Source of the DNA: JAWPMT01 sp965242775
GTDB taxonomy: Bacteria > Bacteroidota > Bacteroidia > Cytophagales > Cyclobacteriaceae
Length of the DNA: 64,000 bases
Assembly: GCA_965242775.1 (NCBI GenBank)
Contig: CBDETI010000034.1
Coordinates: 248,001 to 312,000 of the forward strand
Reading direction: 5' to 3'
Made by a program: the position numbers and the translations under genes. The notes beneath the pieces were generated by a model. That model searched no databases. It saw nothing but the letters and a program-made list of their open reading frames with translations, and was not told where the DNA came from. Numbering within the stretch: position 1 is the first letter of the stretch; each line of letters begins with the position of its first letter. Of this stretch, positions 46,593-55,699 are shown one piece after another.

Positions 46593-46766
46593 GAAACCTG
46601 CAAACTCCCGGTTATCGTCAGCACATGTTCTCCACTATGCGGCTCCAGGGTAAAAATTAATATTGAATGCGACTATTCTTTACACCTACAGGCAATTTGC
46701 CAAGAGAAAAGCGCCAGCAAATACAATACATTCGAGGGAAAATCTGGCACCCATTCTTTCACTGAC

Positions 46767-47687
46767 ATGAAGCAAACATTCGCGACGATTAGCAGCGTAT
46801 CAATTCTAATTTTTGGATTCCTGTCTGCTTGTAACAACCCTGACACCAACATGTCAATTAATTACTTTGGACAGAAAATCCCTACAGACCTGGCACAAAA
46901 ATTTGCTCCGGGCATCATTTCCCAGGAAAACCGATGGGAAGGCAATGCCAATTTCTCCCCGGATGGCAAGGAGTTTTACTTCAATGTTTTTAGTGATACG
47001 TTTAAAACTAAGGCGATCTACTGGAGTCGGTACATCGAAGGTGTATGGAGCGAGCCGGAGAAGCTGGAAGTACTGGGGGATTTCGGCAACTGGGAGCCTT
47101 TCATAAGTTACTCCGGGAAAGAGCTGTTCTTTGTTTCGGCGCGACCTCCCGGAAGTGAAGTATGGAACGGAAGGATTTGGCGAACAATCAAAAATGGAGA
47201 GAACACCTGGCTTGAACCCGAAATGATAGATTTGGGTTACGAAACCGAAAACGGTTTTTGGTTCCCTAATCACTCCCGAAAAAACGACAACATACTTTAT
47301 TTCGGTGGCAATATTGAAGGTATTGGCACTACCGGAAAGGGGGACCTTTACAGCTATAATCGCTCTGAAAATCAAGTTACAAACATTAAGGAGCTGAGTT
47401 CGCCACAAGAGGACTGGGATCCGTTCATTGCCCCGGATGAGTCTTATTTGATGTGGGCCTCCGACCGCCCCGGAGGCTACGGTGGTACCGACATATACAT
47501 TAGCTTTCAAAGCGGCGACGGGTGGAGTGAGCCAGTTAATTTGGGAAAACGAGTCAACTCGGAAAAATATGAGGTAGCACCCCGAGTTAGCTCAGACGGA
47601 AAGGTGCTGTTTTTTGACAGGCCCGACAGTGGCACTCAGGATATCTATTGGATTTCCAGTTCAATCCTGGAAGACTTTCGACCTTAG
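46767..47687 (+). CDS. PD40/TolB-like beta-propeller lipoprotein
   Basis: This 306-residue protein has a lipoprotein signal (ILIFGFLSACNNP). The rest consists of four to six PD40-type repeats: NFSPDGKEFYFNVFSDTF, YSGKELFFVSARPPGSE, APDESYLMWASDRPGGYG, SSDGKVLFFDRP. These form a small propeller like that of TolB or the N-terminus of S9 peptidases, without an enzyme domain. Such lipoproteins probably bind peptides or glycans, or scaffold outer-membrane complexes. The gene is isolated, so the partner is unknown. Confidence 0.8.
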   Translation: MKQTFATISSVSILIFGFLSACNNPDTNMSINYFGQKIPTDLAQKFAPGIISQENRWEGNANFSPDGKEFYFNVFSDTFKTKAIYWSRYIEGVWSEPEKLEVLGDFGNWEPFISYSGKELFFVSARPPGSEVWNGRIWRTIKNGENTWLEPEMIDLGYETENGFWFPNHSRKNDNILYFGGNIEGIGTTGKGDLYSYNRSENQVTNIKELSSPQEDWDPFIAPDESYLMWASDRPGGYGGTDIYISFQSGDGWSEPVNLGKRVNSEKYEVAPRVSSDGKVLFFDRPDSGTQDIYWISSSILEDFRP

Positions 47688-47833
47688 CTCTACTATTTCG
47701 CACCAGATGTCGCTATCGTTGATTTATCAGAAATAAGGCGTAGCGACCGCTACAAAAATTACTGGGTACTTGAGTACCTTAGGAAGTCAATCGGACCACA
47801 TAGTCACGATTCGGTACTCCGTAGATTTCCTTC

Positions 47834-48481
47834 ATGATTTCGAATAAATTCAGATTAAAACACTGTCGTTTTTGCAAGAATAAAACGCTAAACCCCAAAT
47901 TCGGCGCAGTTTGTGGCCTCAACCCAATACCGCCAATAACCAATGAAGCCTGCCCTGAATTTCAGCTTGACCAAGAGGAAAAAACGCATCGAGATGGTCT
48001 TCTGGAAGAGGCGAAGAAATATGAGGAGCAGCAATTCACCCTCAACTATTGGAACTTAACCTATACGCTAGCCCCAATAATTATTGCAATTCTGACATAT
48101 TCCCAGGTTCGAAATCTGAATGCCGACTACCGCTGGACCATTGGAACAACTCACAAAATTTCGAAGGGATTCTCCTTCAGCAACCCCTTCCATGAAGTAA
48201 AATATCTCCACTATAAATATGCAGTAAATGGCGTATCCTACGACGGAAAAACCAAAGTAGACGCTGACATTGTCGATTCCAAGGCGGATAATCACAATTA
48301 CTTCGTCAAATTTCAGGCAACCGACCCGGAAAATTCAGAAATTATGGATTTTAAAATGGTCCCCTATTATATTAGAATTTCTCGTGTTCCCAGCAATGGC
48401 CTCTCGAAAGATTCACTGCAAATATTTGCCAGTTCAGAACTCAAAGAATTTAAGAAAACTCCCCATGCCTGGCCCCAATAA
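47834..48481 (+). CDS. Zinc-ribbon-like membrane protein of unknown function
   Basis: This 215-residue protein has an N-terminal Cys-rich segment, KHCRFCKNKTLNP, then FGAVCGLNP and ACPEF. The four to five cysteines could bind zinc. One membrane helix follows (NLTYTLAPIIIAILTYSQV), then a beta-rich domain (VKYLHYKYAVNGVSYDG) that probably faces the periplasm. The YKYAVNGVSYDGKTK stretch resembles DUF3592-like extracellular segments, which is a weak similarity. No firm family call. Confidence 0.55.
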   Translation: MISNKFRLKHCRFCKNKTLNPKFGAVCGLNPIPPITNEACPEFQLDQEEKTHRDGLLEEAKKYEEQQFTLNYWNLTYTLAPIIIAILTYSQVRNLNADYRWTIGTTHKISKGFSFSNPFHEVKYLHYKYAVNGVSYDGKTKVDADIVDSKADNHNYFVKFQATDPENSEIMDFKMVPYYIRISRVPSNGLSKDSLQIFASSELKEFKKTPHAWPQ

Positions 48482-48528
48482 CGCACGTACATTCCCAGAT
48501 TTCCATTCTTGATCAATCAGGACCCGGT

Positions 48529-49383
48529 ATGCTAACCGCTGAAAACCAATTGAACTTAAGGCTCCGCCATCCAAACTTTCAACAGTTCTTGGATATTAAT
48601 GAGCGCGAATCCATCCGTGTGAAAAAACAGTACCGCTGCTTTTTAGATCAGCCCTATGGGAACGAGCCCCTGCAAACCATGGATATCTACCCGGCAGCTG
48701 GCCGTAACGCGCCGGTTCTGGTATTCATACATGGAGGCTATTGGCGGGCACTTGACAAGGCCAATTACGGCTTTGTGGCTGAGCCATTTTTGAAAAACAA
48801 CTTCACTGTCTGCGTGATCAACTATCGACTTATTCCATCAGTTGATATGCGAACGTTGCTGTCAGACGTTCAAATGGCGCTGACCTGGATAAGTAACGAA
48901 GTAGCACAATACAATGGCGATCCTAACAGAATCGCTTTGTCGGGACACTCTGCAGGTGGACACCTGGCCCTAATGGCCTATCTCTCCATGGAAGACTTGA
49001 GACCAAAGATTCCAGCCATTTGCAGTCTCAGTGGCATTTTTGATTTAGCCCCAATCCAGAACAGCTATCTCAACGAGACACTTCAATTGAACGAAAGAGA
49101 TGTAGAAGACTTCAGCATCAAACCGAAAGAACTCCTGGCGTTCAAATGCCCAACTTTACTAGGCGTTGGCACCGATGAGACAGATTTTTTTGTGAATCAA
49201 TCCAGGAATCTCTTTCAAATGAAGCCCAGTGGCAGCTCCATTGCGTACCATGAATACGAACAACTTAATCATTACCAAATAGTTCACCGTTTAGGCCAGG
49301 AAGACAGTCATCCAGTAAATTTCATCTTTGAAGCAGTCAATTTCAAAAACACAACAGTCCGCGTCCAAAACTCAAGTGATTGA
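48529..49383 (+). CDS. Alpha/beta hydrolase, kynurenine formamidase (HGGxW) type
   Basis: This 284-residue cytoplasmic protein carries VFIHGGYWRALDKANYGFVA (the HGGxW oxyanion motif), ALSGHSAGGHLALMAYLS (nucleophile Ser), GVGTDETDFFVNQS (acid) and LNHYQIVHRL (His). This set and the length match animal/bacterial-type arylformamidases and related esterases, which hydrolyse N-formylkynurenine. Other kynurenine genes are absent nearby, so a broader esterase role is equally possible. It starts at ATG with no longer alternative. Confidence 0.75.
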   Translation: MLTAENQLNLRLRHPNFQQFLDINERESIRVKKQYRCFLDQPYGNEPLQTMDIYPAAGRNAPVLVFIHGGYWRALDKANYGFVAEPFLKNNFTVCVINYRLIPSVDMRTLLSDVQMALTWISNEVAQYNGDPNRIALSGHSAGGHLALMAYLSMEDLRPKIPAICSLSGIFDLAPIQNSYLNETLQLNERDVEDFSIKPKELLAFKCPTLLGVGTDETDFFVNQSRNLFQMKPSGSSIAYHEYEQLNHYQIVHRLGQEDSHPVNFIFEAVNFKNTTVRVQNSSD

Positions 49384-49560
49384 AACACATGAATTAGCAG
49401 ACTTCTGACCAGATCGACACCCTGACTAACAGTCCATTTCGCGGAAGAAAGAGGCACATTGGCCATGGTCCCGGCCACATTCAACCACTTAATCAGGAAC
49501 ATTACCATCATTACCCTGGGAAAAATGGTAACTTTTAAGAGATATTAAAATCTCAACAAC

Positions 49561-49965
49561 GTGAAAACTAAAATTACTTTTTTGATCCTGGGCATAATCG
49601 CAACGCTTGCTGTCAAGGGCCAGGACGTTCCAACCGATCCGCCTAAAAAGGGAATGATCAAAGTGACAATTCTCTATCCAAATGGGGATGGGAAGACATT
49701 TGACATGGACTACTATGCCAACAAGCATATGCCTATGGTAGCCAGCTTAATGGGGGATGCACTAAAATCACTAGCCATTGACAAGGGTGTAGGAGGAAGA
49801 ACACCCGAGGAACCTATGCCCTATTTGGCGATCGGATACCTCTATTTTGACAAGCTTTCAGATTATCAAAATGCCTTTGGTCCCAATGCAGAAAAGATAG
49901 TGGGTGACATTCCCAATTACACCAATATCCAACCTGTTATCCAGATCAGCGAGGTAGTGCAATAA
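49561..49965 (+). CDS. Exported EthD family protein
   Basis: The start codon is GTG. A signal peptide (ITFLILGIIATLAVKGQ) precedes an approximately 110-residue EthD-like ferredoxin fold: IKVTILYPNGDGKTFDMDYY, then NKHMPMVASLMG and the closing NYTNIQPVIQISEVV. The 'Y..kHmP' pattern is the EthD signature. EthD proteins are small dimeric proteins found near oxidations of ethers and quinones; a periplasmic one is of unknown role. It is a single gene, with no partner visible. Confidence 0.8.
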   Translation: MKTKITFLILGIIATLAVKGQDVPTDPPKKGMIKVTILYPNGDGKTFDMDYYANKHMPMVASLMGDALKSLAIDKGVGGRTPEEPMPYLAIGYLYFDKLSDYQNAFGPNAEKIVGDIPNYTNIQPVIQISEVVQ

Positions 49966-50192
49966 TTCCCAGTCGGAGAGGTTTCTGATTTTGGGTGTTC
50001 TGGCCCCTTAAAGAACATCTCCGAGGAATGAACTTTCAAAGGGAAAACAGGCGCGAATAAATCTCTGACTATACGTGACCTAGGAAGGGTTAAGTGCTTA
50101 CGCTTTACGAATTTTGAGATTTCGTTACTTTTTTCCCAAGTTGCCTTGGCGCCAGGGCCCTTGGACGGGACCAGCAATTTTTACTAGCCATT

Positions 50193-51005
50193 ATGTCGAA
50201 TAAGAAAGTTACAAAGCGAGTCCTCAAAATCGTACTGAAAACGATACCCTTGGGCGTGCTTATCTATTTTCTGCCGAAAATTATGACTTTCTATATTCTA
50301 TGTGGCCTGTACGACGTGGGCAGAAACCGCCCAGTCAATCTAAGGGTCATAGAAAAGTATTTTTTGAGTAAGGGCATTTTATTGTGGGTATTGTCCCCGC
50401 TCAACATCCTGATGGATCTATTAACACTTCCTTATCTCAACAAAGGAATATACGCGCTCAGTGATCTTCCCCAGACCCATCAAAAAGAGATTGAACAATT
50501 GATCACCGTGGTAACCAGCAAAGACGTTGACCAAAACTTAAGGACACAGGCCGAAGGCTTCAAAAGGGGCATGATCTTTTTCAAATGGTACTTGAAAAAC
50601 ATCGAAAACAACTATAACCTGGCAGAATTCCACAAAGATTACAAATACGTGATCACCATTGGTATCAGCGTTTTCAATAAAAAGGTCTCGACTTCAGCAC
50701 ATTTTGGGCCGTTACGGGCATCTCTACGATTTCTATACAACATCAATGTTGTGGAAGGAAAAAACGCCTGGATCGAAGTGGGTAACAAGAAGCATTATTG
50801 GAGTGAAGACCCGGTGTTCATATTCGACGACACCCTCCTGCATCAGTCGTTCAATGAGACCGACGACCTGAGGTATTGTCTATTCGTGGATGTACTAAGA
50901 CCTACCTATTTACATTGGTTCATGCGGAAAATCGCGGTTATCCTCAATTTCACCATGTCCTCCGTCAATAAGATATTTTACAAGAATTGGAAAAAGATAA
51001 GTTAA
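50193..51005 (+). CDS. Membrane-anchored aspartyl/asparaginyl beta-hydroxylase-like dioxygenase
   Basis: This 270-residue protein has an N-terminal hydrophobic stretch (IVLKTIPLGVLIYFLPKIMT) and a second one (WVLSPLNILMDLLTLPYL). From about residue 150 it carries the Asp_Arg_Hydrox domain (PF05118): TSAHFGPLRASLRFLYNI, WIEVGNKKHYWSED, VFIFDDTLLHQSFNETDDLR and YCLFVDVLRP. The H-F-G-P and the His in LLHQSFN are the expected Fe(II) ligands, and an Arg in the LRYCLF strand the 2-oxoglutarate contact. It should hydroxylate a protein or lipid-linked substrate at the membrane. Confidence 0.8.
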   Translation: MSNKKVTKRVLKIVLKTIPLGVLIYFLPKIMTFYILCGLYDVGRNRPVNLRVIEKYFLSKGILLWVLSPLNILMDLLTLPYLNKGIYALSDLPQTHQKEIEQLITVVTSKDVDQNLRTQAEGFKRGMIFFKWYLKNIENNYNLAEFHKDYKYVITIGISVFNKKVSTSAHFGPLRASLRFLYNINVVEGKNAWIEVGNKKHYWSEDPVFIFDDTLLHQSFNETDDLRYCLFVDVLRPTYLHWFMRKIAVILNFTMSSVNKIFYKNWKKIS

Positions 51006-51068
51006 TCGGGCCCTTCCGAATCAGTAAGGTGTCTTACTCGTTCAATAGCACAGATTGCAGTACAACAC

Positions 51069-51309
51069 GTGAACTTTATCCTCAACAACAACCTGAAAAT
51101 GCCGGTCATAGGCCTCGGGGTGCTTTTCGCAAAAAACGATGGTCAGGTGGAGCAAGCACTTCTTGTGGCTCCTCGGGCTGGATATAGAATGGACGCATAT
51201 TCACAACTTTCAAATATTCGATTTTGAACTTTCACCAAAAGAAATGGAGGTTATAGAGACATTAAATCAAGACCGGCATCTAGGGGAAGACCTTTCACAT
51301 GTAGAATAG
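51069..51309 (+). pseudogene. Aldo/keto reductase with a large internal deletion
   Basis: From 51069 the frame gives FILNNNLKMPVIGLGVLFA and EQALLVAPRAGYR, the first strand and helix of an aldo/keto reductase (family 'VGLGvfq', 'A...GYR'). After about 40 codons the sequence jumps to HNFQIFDFELSPKEMEVI and ETLNQDRHLGEDL, the conserved C-terminal segment, in another frame. Some 200 residues, including the catalytic Asp-Tyr-Lys-His, are missing. The junction lies near 51190-51200. This is a deletion relic. The polysaccharide deacetylase gene starts just downstream. Confidence 0.75.
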
Positions 51310-51322
51310 CAAATTAACTAGC

Positions 51323-52141
51323 ATGAAAAAACGCAAATCACTGACCCTTTACATACTGCTTTTATTTGCAGTGATCATAGCTCAAGGGCAAGAGGTTCAA
51401 GATTTCACCTGGCCAAACGGTGCGAAAGCTGCACTTTGCCTCACCTACGATGATGGCCTTCCAAGTCATGTCAATACTGTCGCTCCGATGCTGGAAAAAT
51501 ATAATTTCAATGGCACGTTTTTTCCTACATTGAGCGCTCCCTCCTTGCGCGAAGACCTGGCAAAATGGAAGGCATTGACCAAGGATGGGCATGAACTTGG
51601 CAATCACATGGTCTATCATCCGTGCCAAAAGTCCGAGCCCGATATGGATTGGGTGAGGGACTACCATGACCTGGACAAATACACCCTCGAGCAAGTCTAT
51701 GCAGAAATCGAATTAGCCAATAGCTTCCTGCAGGCGATTGACGGTCAAAGTGTGAGGACATTTGCCTACCCCTGCTCCCATATGTATGCGGGAGGAGTAA
51801 GCTACAAGGATGGTCTACATCAATACGCTACAGCCGGTCGTGCAAGTTCTGAAGCGCAATTATCACTGGTTCAAACGGAAGCAATTGACTTATTTAGTGT
51901 ACCATCATGGGCGCCAAATGGTCATGGTGCAAATGACCTCATCGCCTATATTGAACAAATTATTGAAAAGAAGACATTTAGCACTCTAACCTTCCATGGC
52001 GTGGGTGCTGAGCATATGATCATTTCTAAGGAGGCTCATGAAAAAATGCTACAGTATCTTGATAATCACAGAGACGAGATTTGGGTAACAACCTTTAAAG
52101 AAGCCACTGACTACCTTCGGCAAAAAAGAAATATTCGCTAG
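51323..52141 (+). CDS. Exported polysaccharide deacetylase (NodB/CE4) family protein
   Basis: A signal peptide (LYILLLFAVIIAQGQ) precedes a 250-residue NodB-fold domain. AALCLTYDDGLPSHVNTVAP contains the catalytic-base/metal Asp pair, GHELGNHMVYHPC the two metal-binding histidines, and FAYPCSHMYAGG the following motif. LTFHGVGAEHM near the end carries the last catalytic His. It should remove N-acetyl groups from a polysaccharide or related substrate in the periplasm or outside. No sugar-related neighbours are present. Confidence 0.85.
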   Translation: MKKRKSLTLYILLLFAVIIAQGQEVQDFTWPNGAKAALCLTYDDGLPSHVNTVAPMLEKYNFNGTFFPTLSAPSLREDLAKWKALTKDGHELGNHMVYHPCQKSEPDMDWVRDYHDLDKYTLEQVYAEIELANSFLQAIDGQSVRTFAYPCSHMYAGGVSYKDGLHQYATAGRASSEAQLSLVQTEAIDLFSVPSWAPNGHGANDLIAYIEQIIEKKTFSTLTFHGVGAEHMIISKEAHEKMLQYLDNHRDEIWVTTFKEATDYLRQKRNIR

Positions 52142-52299
52142 TGGCCACGAAGTATGACGAAATCGGCAAGAGCTATGCTGCCACACGGCGAACTGAACCC
52201 CTGGTAAACACGGCAGCTACATGCTGAATTAGCTGGCGCTAGTCAGACCAATGTCCCAATCGGCCATAGCCCGCTCGTCATCATTTAAAAATCATCTAA

Positions 52300-52737
52300 A
52301 TGGTAGACATCACTTCGAAAATCACAATCAACCGCTCTGTGGAGGAAGTTGCGACGTTCGCCGCAAACCCCGACAATACCCAGAAATGGTATGTGAACAT
52401 TAAATCTGTTGTTTGGCGAACACCAAGGCCTGTTCAGATCGGATCTAAGATCGATTTCAGGGCTCATTTCATGGGAAAAGAACTTTCCTATACTTATGAA
52501 ATTGTAGATCTAGTGCCATTGGAGCGGTTGGTCATGCAAACGGCCGAAGGGCCATTCCCGATGCAAACCACTTATACCTGGTCAAAGATCGGCGAAGGAC
52601 AAACCCTTATGTCGCTTCGGAACACTGGAAAACCAACTGGCTTCTCCCGTATCCTCACACCCTTCATGAAATTGATGATGAGGAAAGCCAACCGCCACGA
52701 TCTCAAGAAGCTAAAGCAAATAATGGAATCCGAGTGA
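52300..52737 (+). CDS. SRPBCC family protein (polyketide cyclase/dehydrase-like)
   Basis: This 145-residue protein shows the Bet v1-like helix-grip pattern: ITINRSVEEVATFAANPDNT, then VQIGSKIDFRAHFMGKEL, YTYEIVDLVPLERLVMQT and a long C-terminal helix ending LKKLKQIMESE. The fold binds hydrophobic ligands. It starts at ATG after a weak upstream region and lies alone between the deacetylase and an exported-protein pair. The ligand is unknown. Confidence 0.8.
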   Translation: MVDITSKITINRSVEEVATFAANPDNTQKWYVNIKSVVWRTPRPVQIGSKIDFRAHFMGKELSYTYEIVDLVPLERLVMQTAEGPFPMQTTYTWSKIGEGQTLMSLRNTGKPTGFSRILTPFMKLMMRKANRHDLKKLKQIMESE

Positions 52738-52805
52738 ATCAAAAAAAATAAAAAATCCACTGGGGTCATGGACTGATGTCTTGCCAGATAGGCTAAAGCG
52801 TCAGA

Positions 52806-53666
52806 ATGAAAAAACTATTTGTCTGCATGTTAGCAGCAGCCACATTCCCGATTGTCCTACGGGCACAAACAGTAGCAGATACTGAAAAAAAAGAAGAGCC
52901 CCTACCGCGTGATACTTACATACGCGTGGCCACCGGGCTCGGGTCCTCTCAATACCGGGATTTCGCCACCTCACCACTGGTATACAAAGGTGGCATCGCA
53001 ATGATTGGTGTGGCCTGGCTCAGGAAAAATGAGAAAAGCGAAATCGAGGTAGGCCTTCAAGGTGCCGGAGGCGGCTATGAGACCTCCGTTGGCGATAACT
53101 CCACCGCAAGTAATGCGGGGATTTTTTCGATTTACTATTCACAGCTTCATCGGGTTCCCAGGTTTAGCAATGAGCAGTGGAACACGAAGGTTGGAGGCCT
53201 GGCAGACCTAAACGGCGACTTTCGAATCAATCTCAACCTGGGCAACAACGCATTCGGGTTTGAGTTGTTCCCAACGATATTCGCCTCTGGTCAAACCACC
53301 TTCACCTGGACCACTGCAGCCAAGCGCAAGAAAGTGCTCGGAATTACGACGGTCCAAAAAGCTCGAAAAAGACAGCTCAGTTATCGGTTGAATATAGGAA
53401 TCCTCAATAGCTCCTTTCGAAATGGATTTGTATACGCAGACCAGGAAGGATTGTTAAATAGCGACGACATATTCGTTGATCATCAGTTTAAAGTGTTTTC
53501 GAGTTTTAGAGCCAGCTCCGCTTTAAGCTATACCATCCACCGGCCTAATAAGAATGCCTTGCAGTTTTCTTATCTCTGGGATGCTTACAAAACCGGCGGT
53601 TCTCTTGACAAATTTGAAATGGCCCATCACACGCTCAGGTTTTCACTCCTATTCAATTTGAACTAA
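52806..53666 (+). CDS. Exported beta-rich protein, likely outer-membrane, partner of S41 lipoprotein
   Basis: A signal peptide (MLAAATFPIVLRAQ) precedes 265 residues of alternating strands (GIAMIGVAWLRKNEKSEIEV, NLGNNAFGFELFPTIFASG, ALSYTIHRPNKNALQFSYLW), ending LRFSLLFNLN. A terminal aromatic/Asn-rich strand and periodic Gly suggest an outer-membrane beta-barrel. The family is not recognised. The stop (TAA) shares its last A with the ATG of the next gene, so the two are co-translated and probably act together. Confidence 0.65.
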   Translation: MKKLFVCMLAAATFPIVLRAQTVADTEKKEEPLPRDTYIRVATGLGSSQYRDFATSPLVYKGGIAMIGVAWLRKNEKSEIEVGLQGAGGGYETSVGDNSTASNAGIFSIYYSQLHRVPRFSNEQWNTKVGGLADLNGDFRINLNLGNNAFGFELFPTIFASGQTTFTWTTAAKRKKVLGITTVQKARKRQLSYRLNIGILNSSFRNGFVYADQEGLLNSDDIFVDHQFKVFSSFRASSALSYTIHRPNKNALQFSYLWDAYKTGGSLDKFEMAHHTLRFSLLFNLN

Positions 53667-54676
53667 TGAAAAACATGACCAAATACTCATATATGCTGCT
53701 CGCATTACTTGTAGTTTCATGCGAGGAAATCCTTTTTGAAAATGACCAGTCATCGGAAAACCCACAGGCAAACCTGGACTATCTATGGTCGGAATGTGAC
53801 GAGAAATACGCCTATTTCGACTTAAAATCGATTGATTGGCAGGCCATAAAAAGAGAACATGAGGCCCTACTTTTCGAAGGAATGTCGGATGACTCGCTAT
53901 TTCAGGTACTTGGTAGCATGCTCAGACAATTACGCGACGATCACACAAACCTCATATCGGATTTCAATATTTCATTTTTTGCTGTCGACAATCTGGGTCC
54001 TGATAATTTTGATTGGCGAATCATCACGGATAATTACCTTCCCCGTAACTACTACATATCGGGACCTTTTCAACACGATTTTATTGCCAACGGTAGAATT
54101 GGTTATGTGAGGTTTCCGGCTTTCACTGGTATCATTGACGAAACCAACTTCGATTTTGTACTGGAACGGTATAAAAATACCGATGGTTTGATCCTTGATC
54201 TTCGGGAGAATGGTGGTGGAGCAGTCACCGATGTATTTGAACTGCTAAGTCGATTTGTAGAAACCGAGACCATTACCAATTACAGCAGGATTAAAAATGG
54301 TCCGGGCCATAATGACTTTTCAGAGGCAGAACCAGCCAAGGTCAAACCCTATGACGGAATCAGATATCAAAGACCCGTAGCAATGCTTATAGATCGTGGC
54401 ACTTATAGCGCCGGATCCTTTACTTCACTGGCTTCCAAAGCTTTACCAAATATTACACTCATCGGCGACACTACCGGAGGTGGTCTCGGACTACCTAATG
54501 GTGGCCAACTGCCCAATGGATGGCTCTATCGGTTTTCCGTCACACAGGCCTTGACATTGGACATGGATGAGTCCTACGAAAATGGTGTCCCGCCTGATAT
54601 TTATGCAACGCTTGACAAAACAGTATTGACCACCGATGAAGTGCTAGAAACCGCAATAGAACATTTATTAAGATAG
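53666..54676 (+). CDS. S41 family (tail-specific-like) peptidase lipoprotein
   Basis: This 336-residue protein has a lipoprotein signal (MLLALLVVSCEE). Its N-terminal helical region (WSECDEKYAYFDLKSIDWQ, LRQLRDDHTNL) is typical of this S41 group. The catalytic part has GLILDLRENGGGAVTDVFEL, then AMLIDRGTYSAGSFTSLASK with the nucleophile Ser near residue 250 and GDTTGGGLGLPNG. No PDZ domain is visible. It is translationally coupled (TAATG) to the upstream barrel-like protein and followed by a strong terminator. It probably cleaves unfolded envelope proteins or a dedicated substrate. Confidence 0.9.
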   Translation: MKNMTKYSYMLLALLVVSCEEILFENDQSSENPQANLDYLWSECDEKYAYFDLKSIDWQAIKREHEALLFEGMSDDSLFQVLGSMLRQLRDDHTNLISDFNISFFAVDNLGPDNFDWRIITDNYLPRNYYISGPFQHDFIANGRIGYVRFPAFTGIIDETNFDFVLERYKNTDGLILDLRENGGGAVTDVFELLSRFVETETITNYSRIKNGPGHNDFSEAEPAKVKPYDGIRYQRPVAMLIDRGTYSAGSFTSLASKALPNITLIGDTTGGGLGLPNGGQLPNGWLYRFSVTQALTLDMDESYENGVPPDIYATLDKTVLTTDEVLETAIEHLLR

Positions 54677-54702
54677 GTTAATTGAGAATAGGTTGATTGA
54701 TT

Positions 54703-54740
54703 ACAGGTGTTGGCGAATCGTCAGCACCTGTTTTATTTTT
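54703..54740 (+). terminator. Strong Rho-independent terminator
   Basis: ACAGGTGTTGGCGA pairs with TCGTCAGCACCTGT (two G-T pairs, tiny loop) and is followed by TTTATTTTT. It ends the two-gene unit 52806-54676 and shows that the next gene starts later, at 54796. Confidence 0.8.
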
Positions 54741-54795
54741 AGGGAGATCCCCAGGAATCTATCGGGACTTTTTATCGAATCTGAATGAGACAATT

Positions 54796-55242
54796 ATGTT
54801 GAAAAAACTCAATGCAATAGATGATCGGATTTCTTCGCTTATGCGGCAGTGGGGGTTCAAGGCCATACGTATTTCATTCGCTATTATATTCATCTGGTTT
54901 GGCATCTTAAAGCCTTTTGGCTTATCGGCGGCTATCCCCCTGGTTGAGAAGACCGTGTCATGGCTACCCCTTTTTCAGGCAGATCAATGGGTTAGCATCA
55001 TCGGATGGTGGGAAGTATTGATTGGTACCTGCTTTTTATTTTCGAAAACCACTCGCCTGGGCATCGGCCTTCTTTTCCTGCAGATGGGAGGTACTTTTAT
55101 GCCGCTATTTATGCTTCCTGAAATCACCTTTCAGCAAGGCAATTACCTTCTCCCGACCATGGAAGGACAGTATATCATCAAAAACCTAATGATCATCTCA
55201 GGTGCCATGGTCATTGGCGGCACGGTGAGGATCCGCGGCTAA
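54796..55242 (+). CDS. DoxX/YkgB-like membrane protein
   Basis: The ATG at 54796 is chosen because the frame further upstream crosses a strong terminator. The 148-residue product has four membrane helices (ISFAIIFIWFGILKPFGL, VSIIGWWEVLIGTCFLF, LGIGLLFLQMGGTFMPL, NLMIISGAMVIGG). 'FIWFGILK' and 'WEVLIGTCFLF' fit the DoxX/DUF417 (YkgB) superfamily of small membrane proteins linked to redox stress. The substrate or partner is unknown. Confidence 0.7.
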   Translation: MLKKLNAIDDRISSLMRQWGFKAIRISFAIIFIWFGILKPFGLSAAIPLVEKTVSWLPLFQADQWVSIIGWWEVLIGTCFLFSKTTRLGIGLLFLQMGGTFMPLFMLPEITFQQGNYLLPTMEGQYIIKNLMIISGAMVIGGTVRIRG

Positions 55243-55357
55243 AACTCCTAAACTTCGAATCAACAGGCGGCTTCGCACCAGCCATTTTCGGTAGTTGCTC
55301 GGTGAAAACCACTGTAACCTTTTCCGGCCCGACGCATCCAATGGGGAAAAATTGCTT

Positions 55358-55699
55358 ATGCTAGTCACTAGTATCATCTTATTGGCAGTCTCTGCGGTTG
55401 CAGGACTTCTGATCTTACGGTCCTTTATCTCCCACAAAACCACTTCAAAACCAGCCGTATTTGCACATGGTGCATTTGCTGCCGGGGGGCTTCTGGTACT
55501 CGCTTATTTTGCGATCCAAAATCCAGACGCTTATCCACAGGTTAGTTTACTCCTACTTGTTGCCGCGGCACTAGGAGGTTTCTATTTGGCTTTCAAAGAT
55601 TTGATCCGCAAGTCTCCTGGTCCGATCGGTGTAATGGCTGTACATGCGCTCCTCGCTGTGGCGGGGTTCCTGGCCTTGGTTTACTTCGTCTGGGCATGA
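55358..55699 (+). CDS. Small four-helix membrane protein
   Basis: 113 residues from the ATG at 55358; the frame is open further upstream to 55295 without support. Hydrophobic segments (SIILLAVSAVAGLLILRSF, AFAAGGLLVLAYFAI, LLLLVAAALGGFYLAF, VHALLAVAGFLALVYFVW) fill nearly the whole protein. Its stop overlaps the ATG of the next gene (ATGA at 55696-55699). The family is not recognised, though it resembles small membrane proteins beside DUF2231 genes. Confidence 0.65.
   Translation: MLVTSIILLAVSAVAGLLILRSFISHKTTSKPAVFAHGAFAAGGLLVLAYFAIQNPDAYPQVSLLLLVAAALGGFYLAFKDLIRKSPGPIGVMAVHALLAVAGFLALVYFVWA

Noticed and set aside
46854..47510. 218-codon minus-strand frame opposite the PD40 lipoprotein
   Set aside because: Antisense to a clear propeller lipoprotein with signal peptide; no coherent protein pattern.
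54697..54795. Upstream extension of the DoxX/YkgB-like gene
   Set aside because: It runs through a strong Rho-independent terminator hairpin; the ATG at 54796 gives the normal protein.
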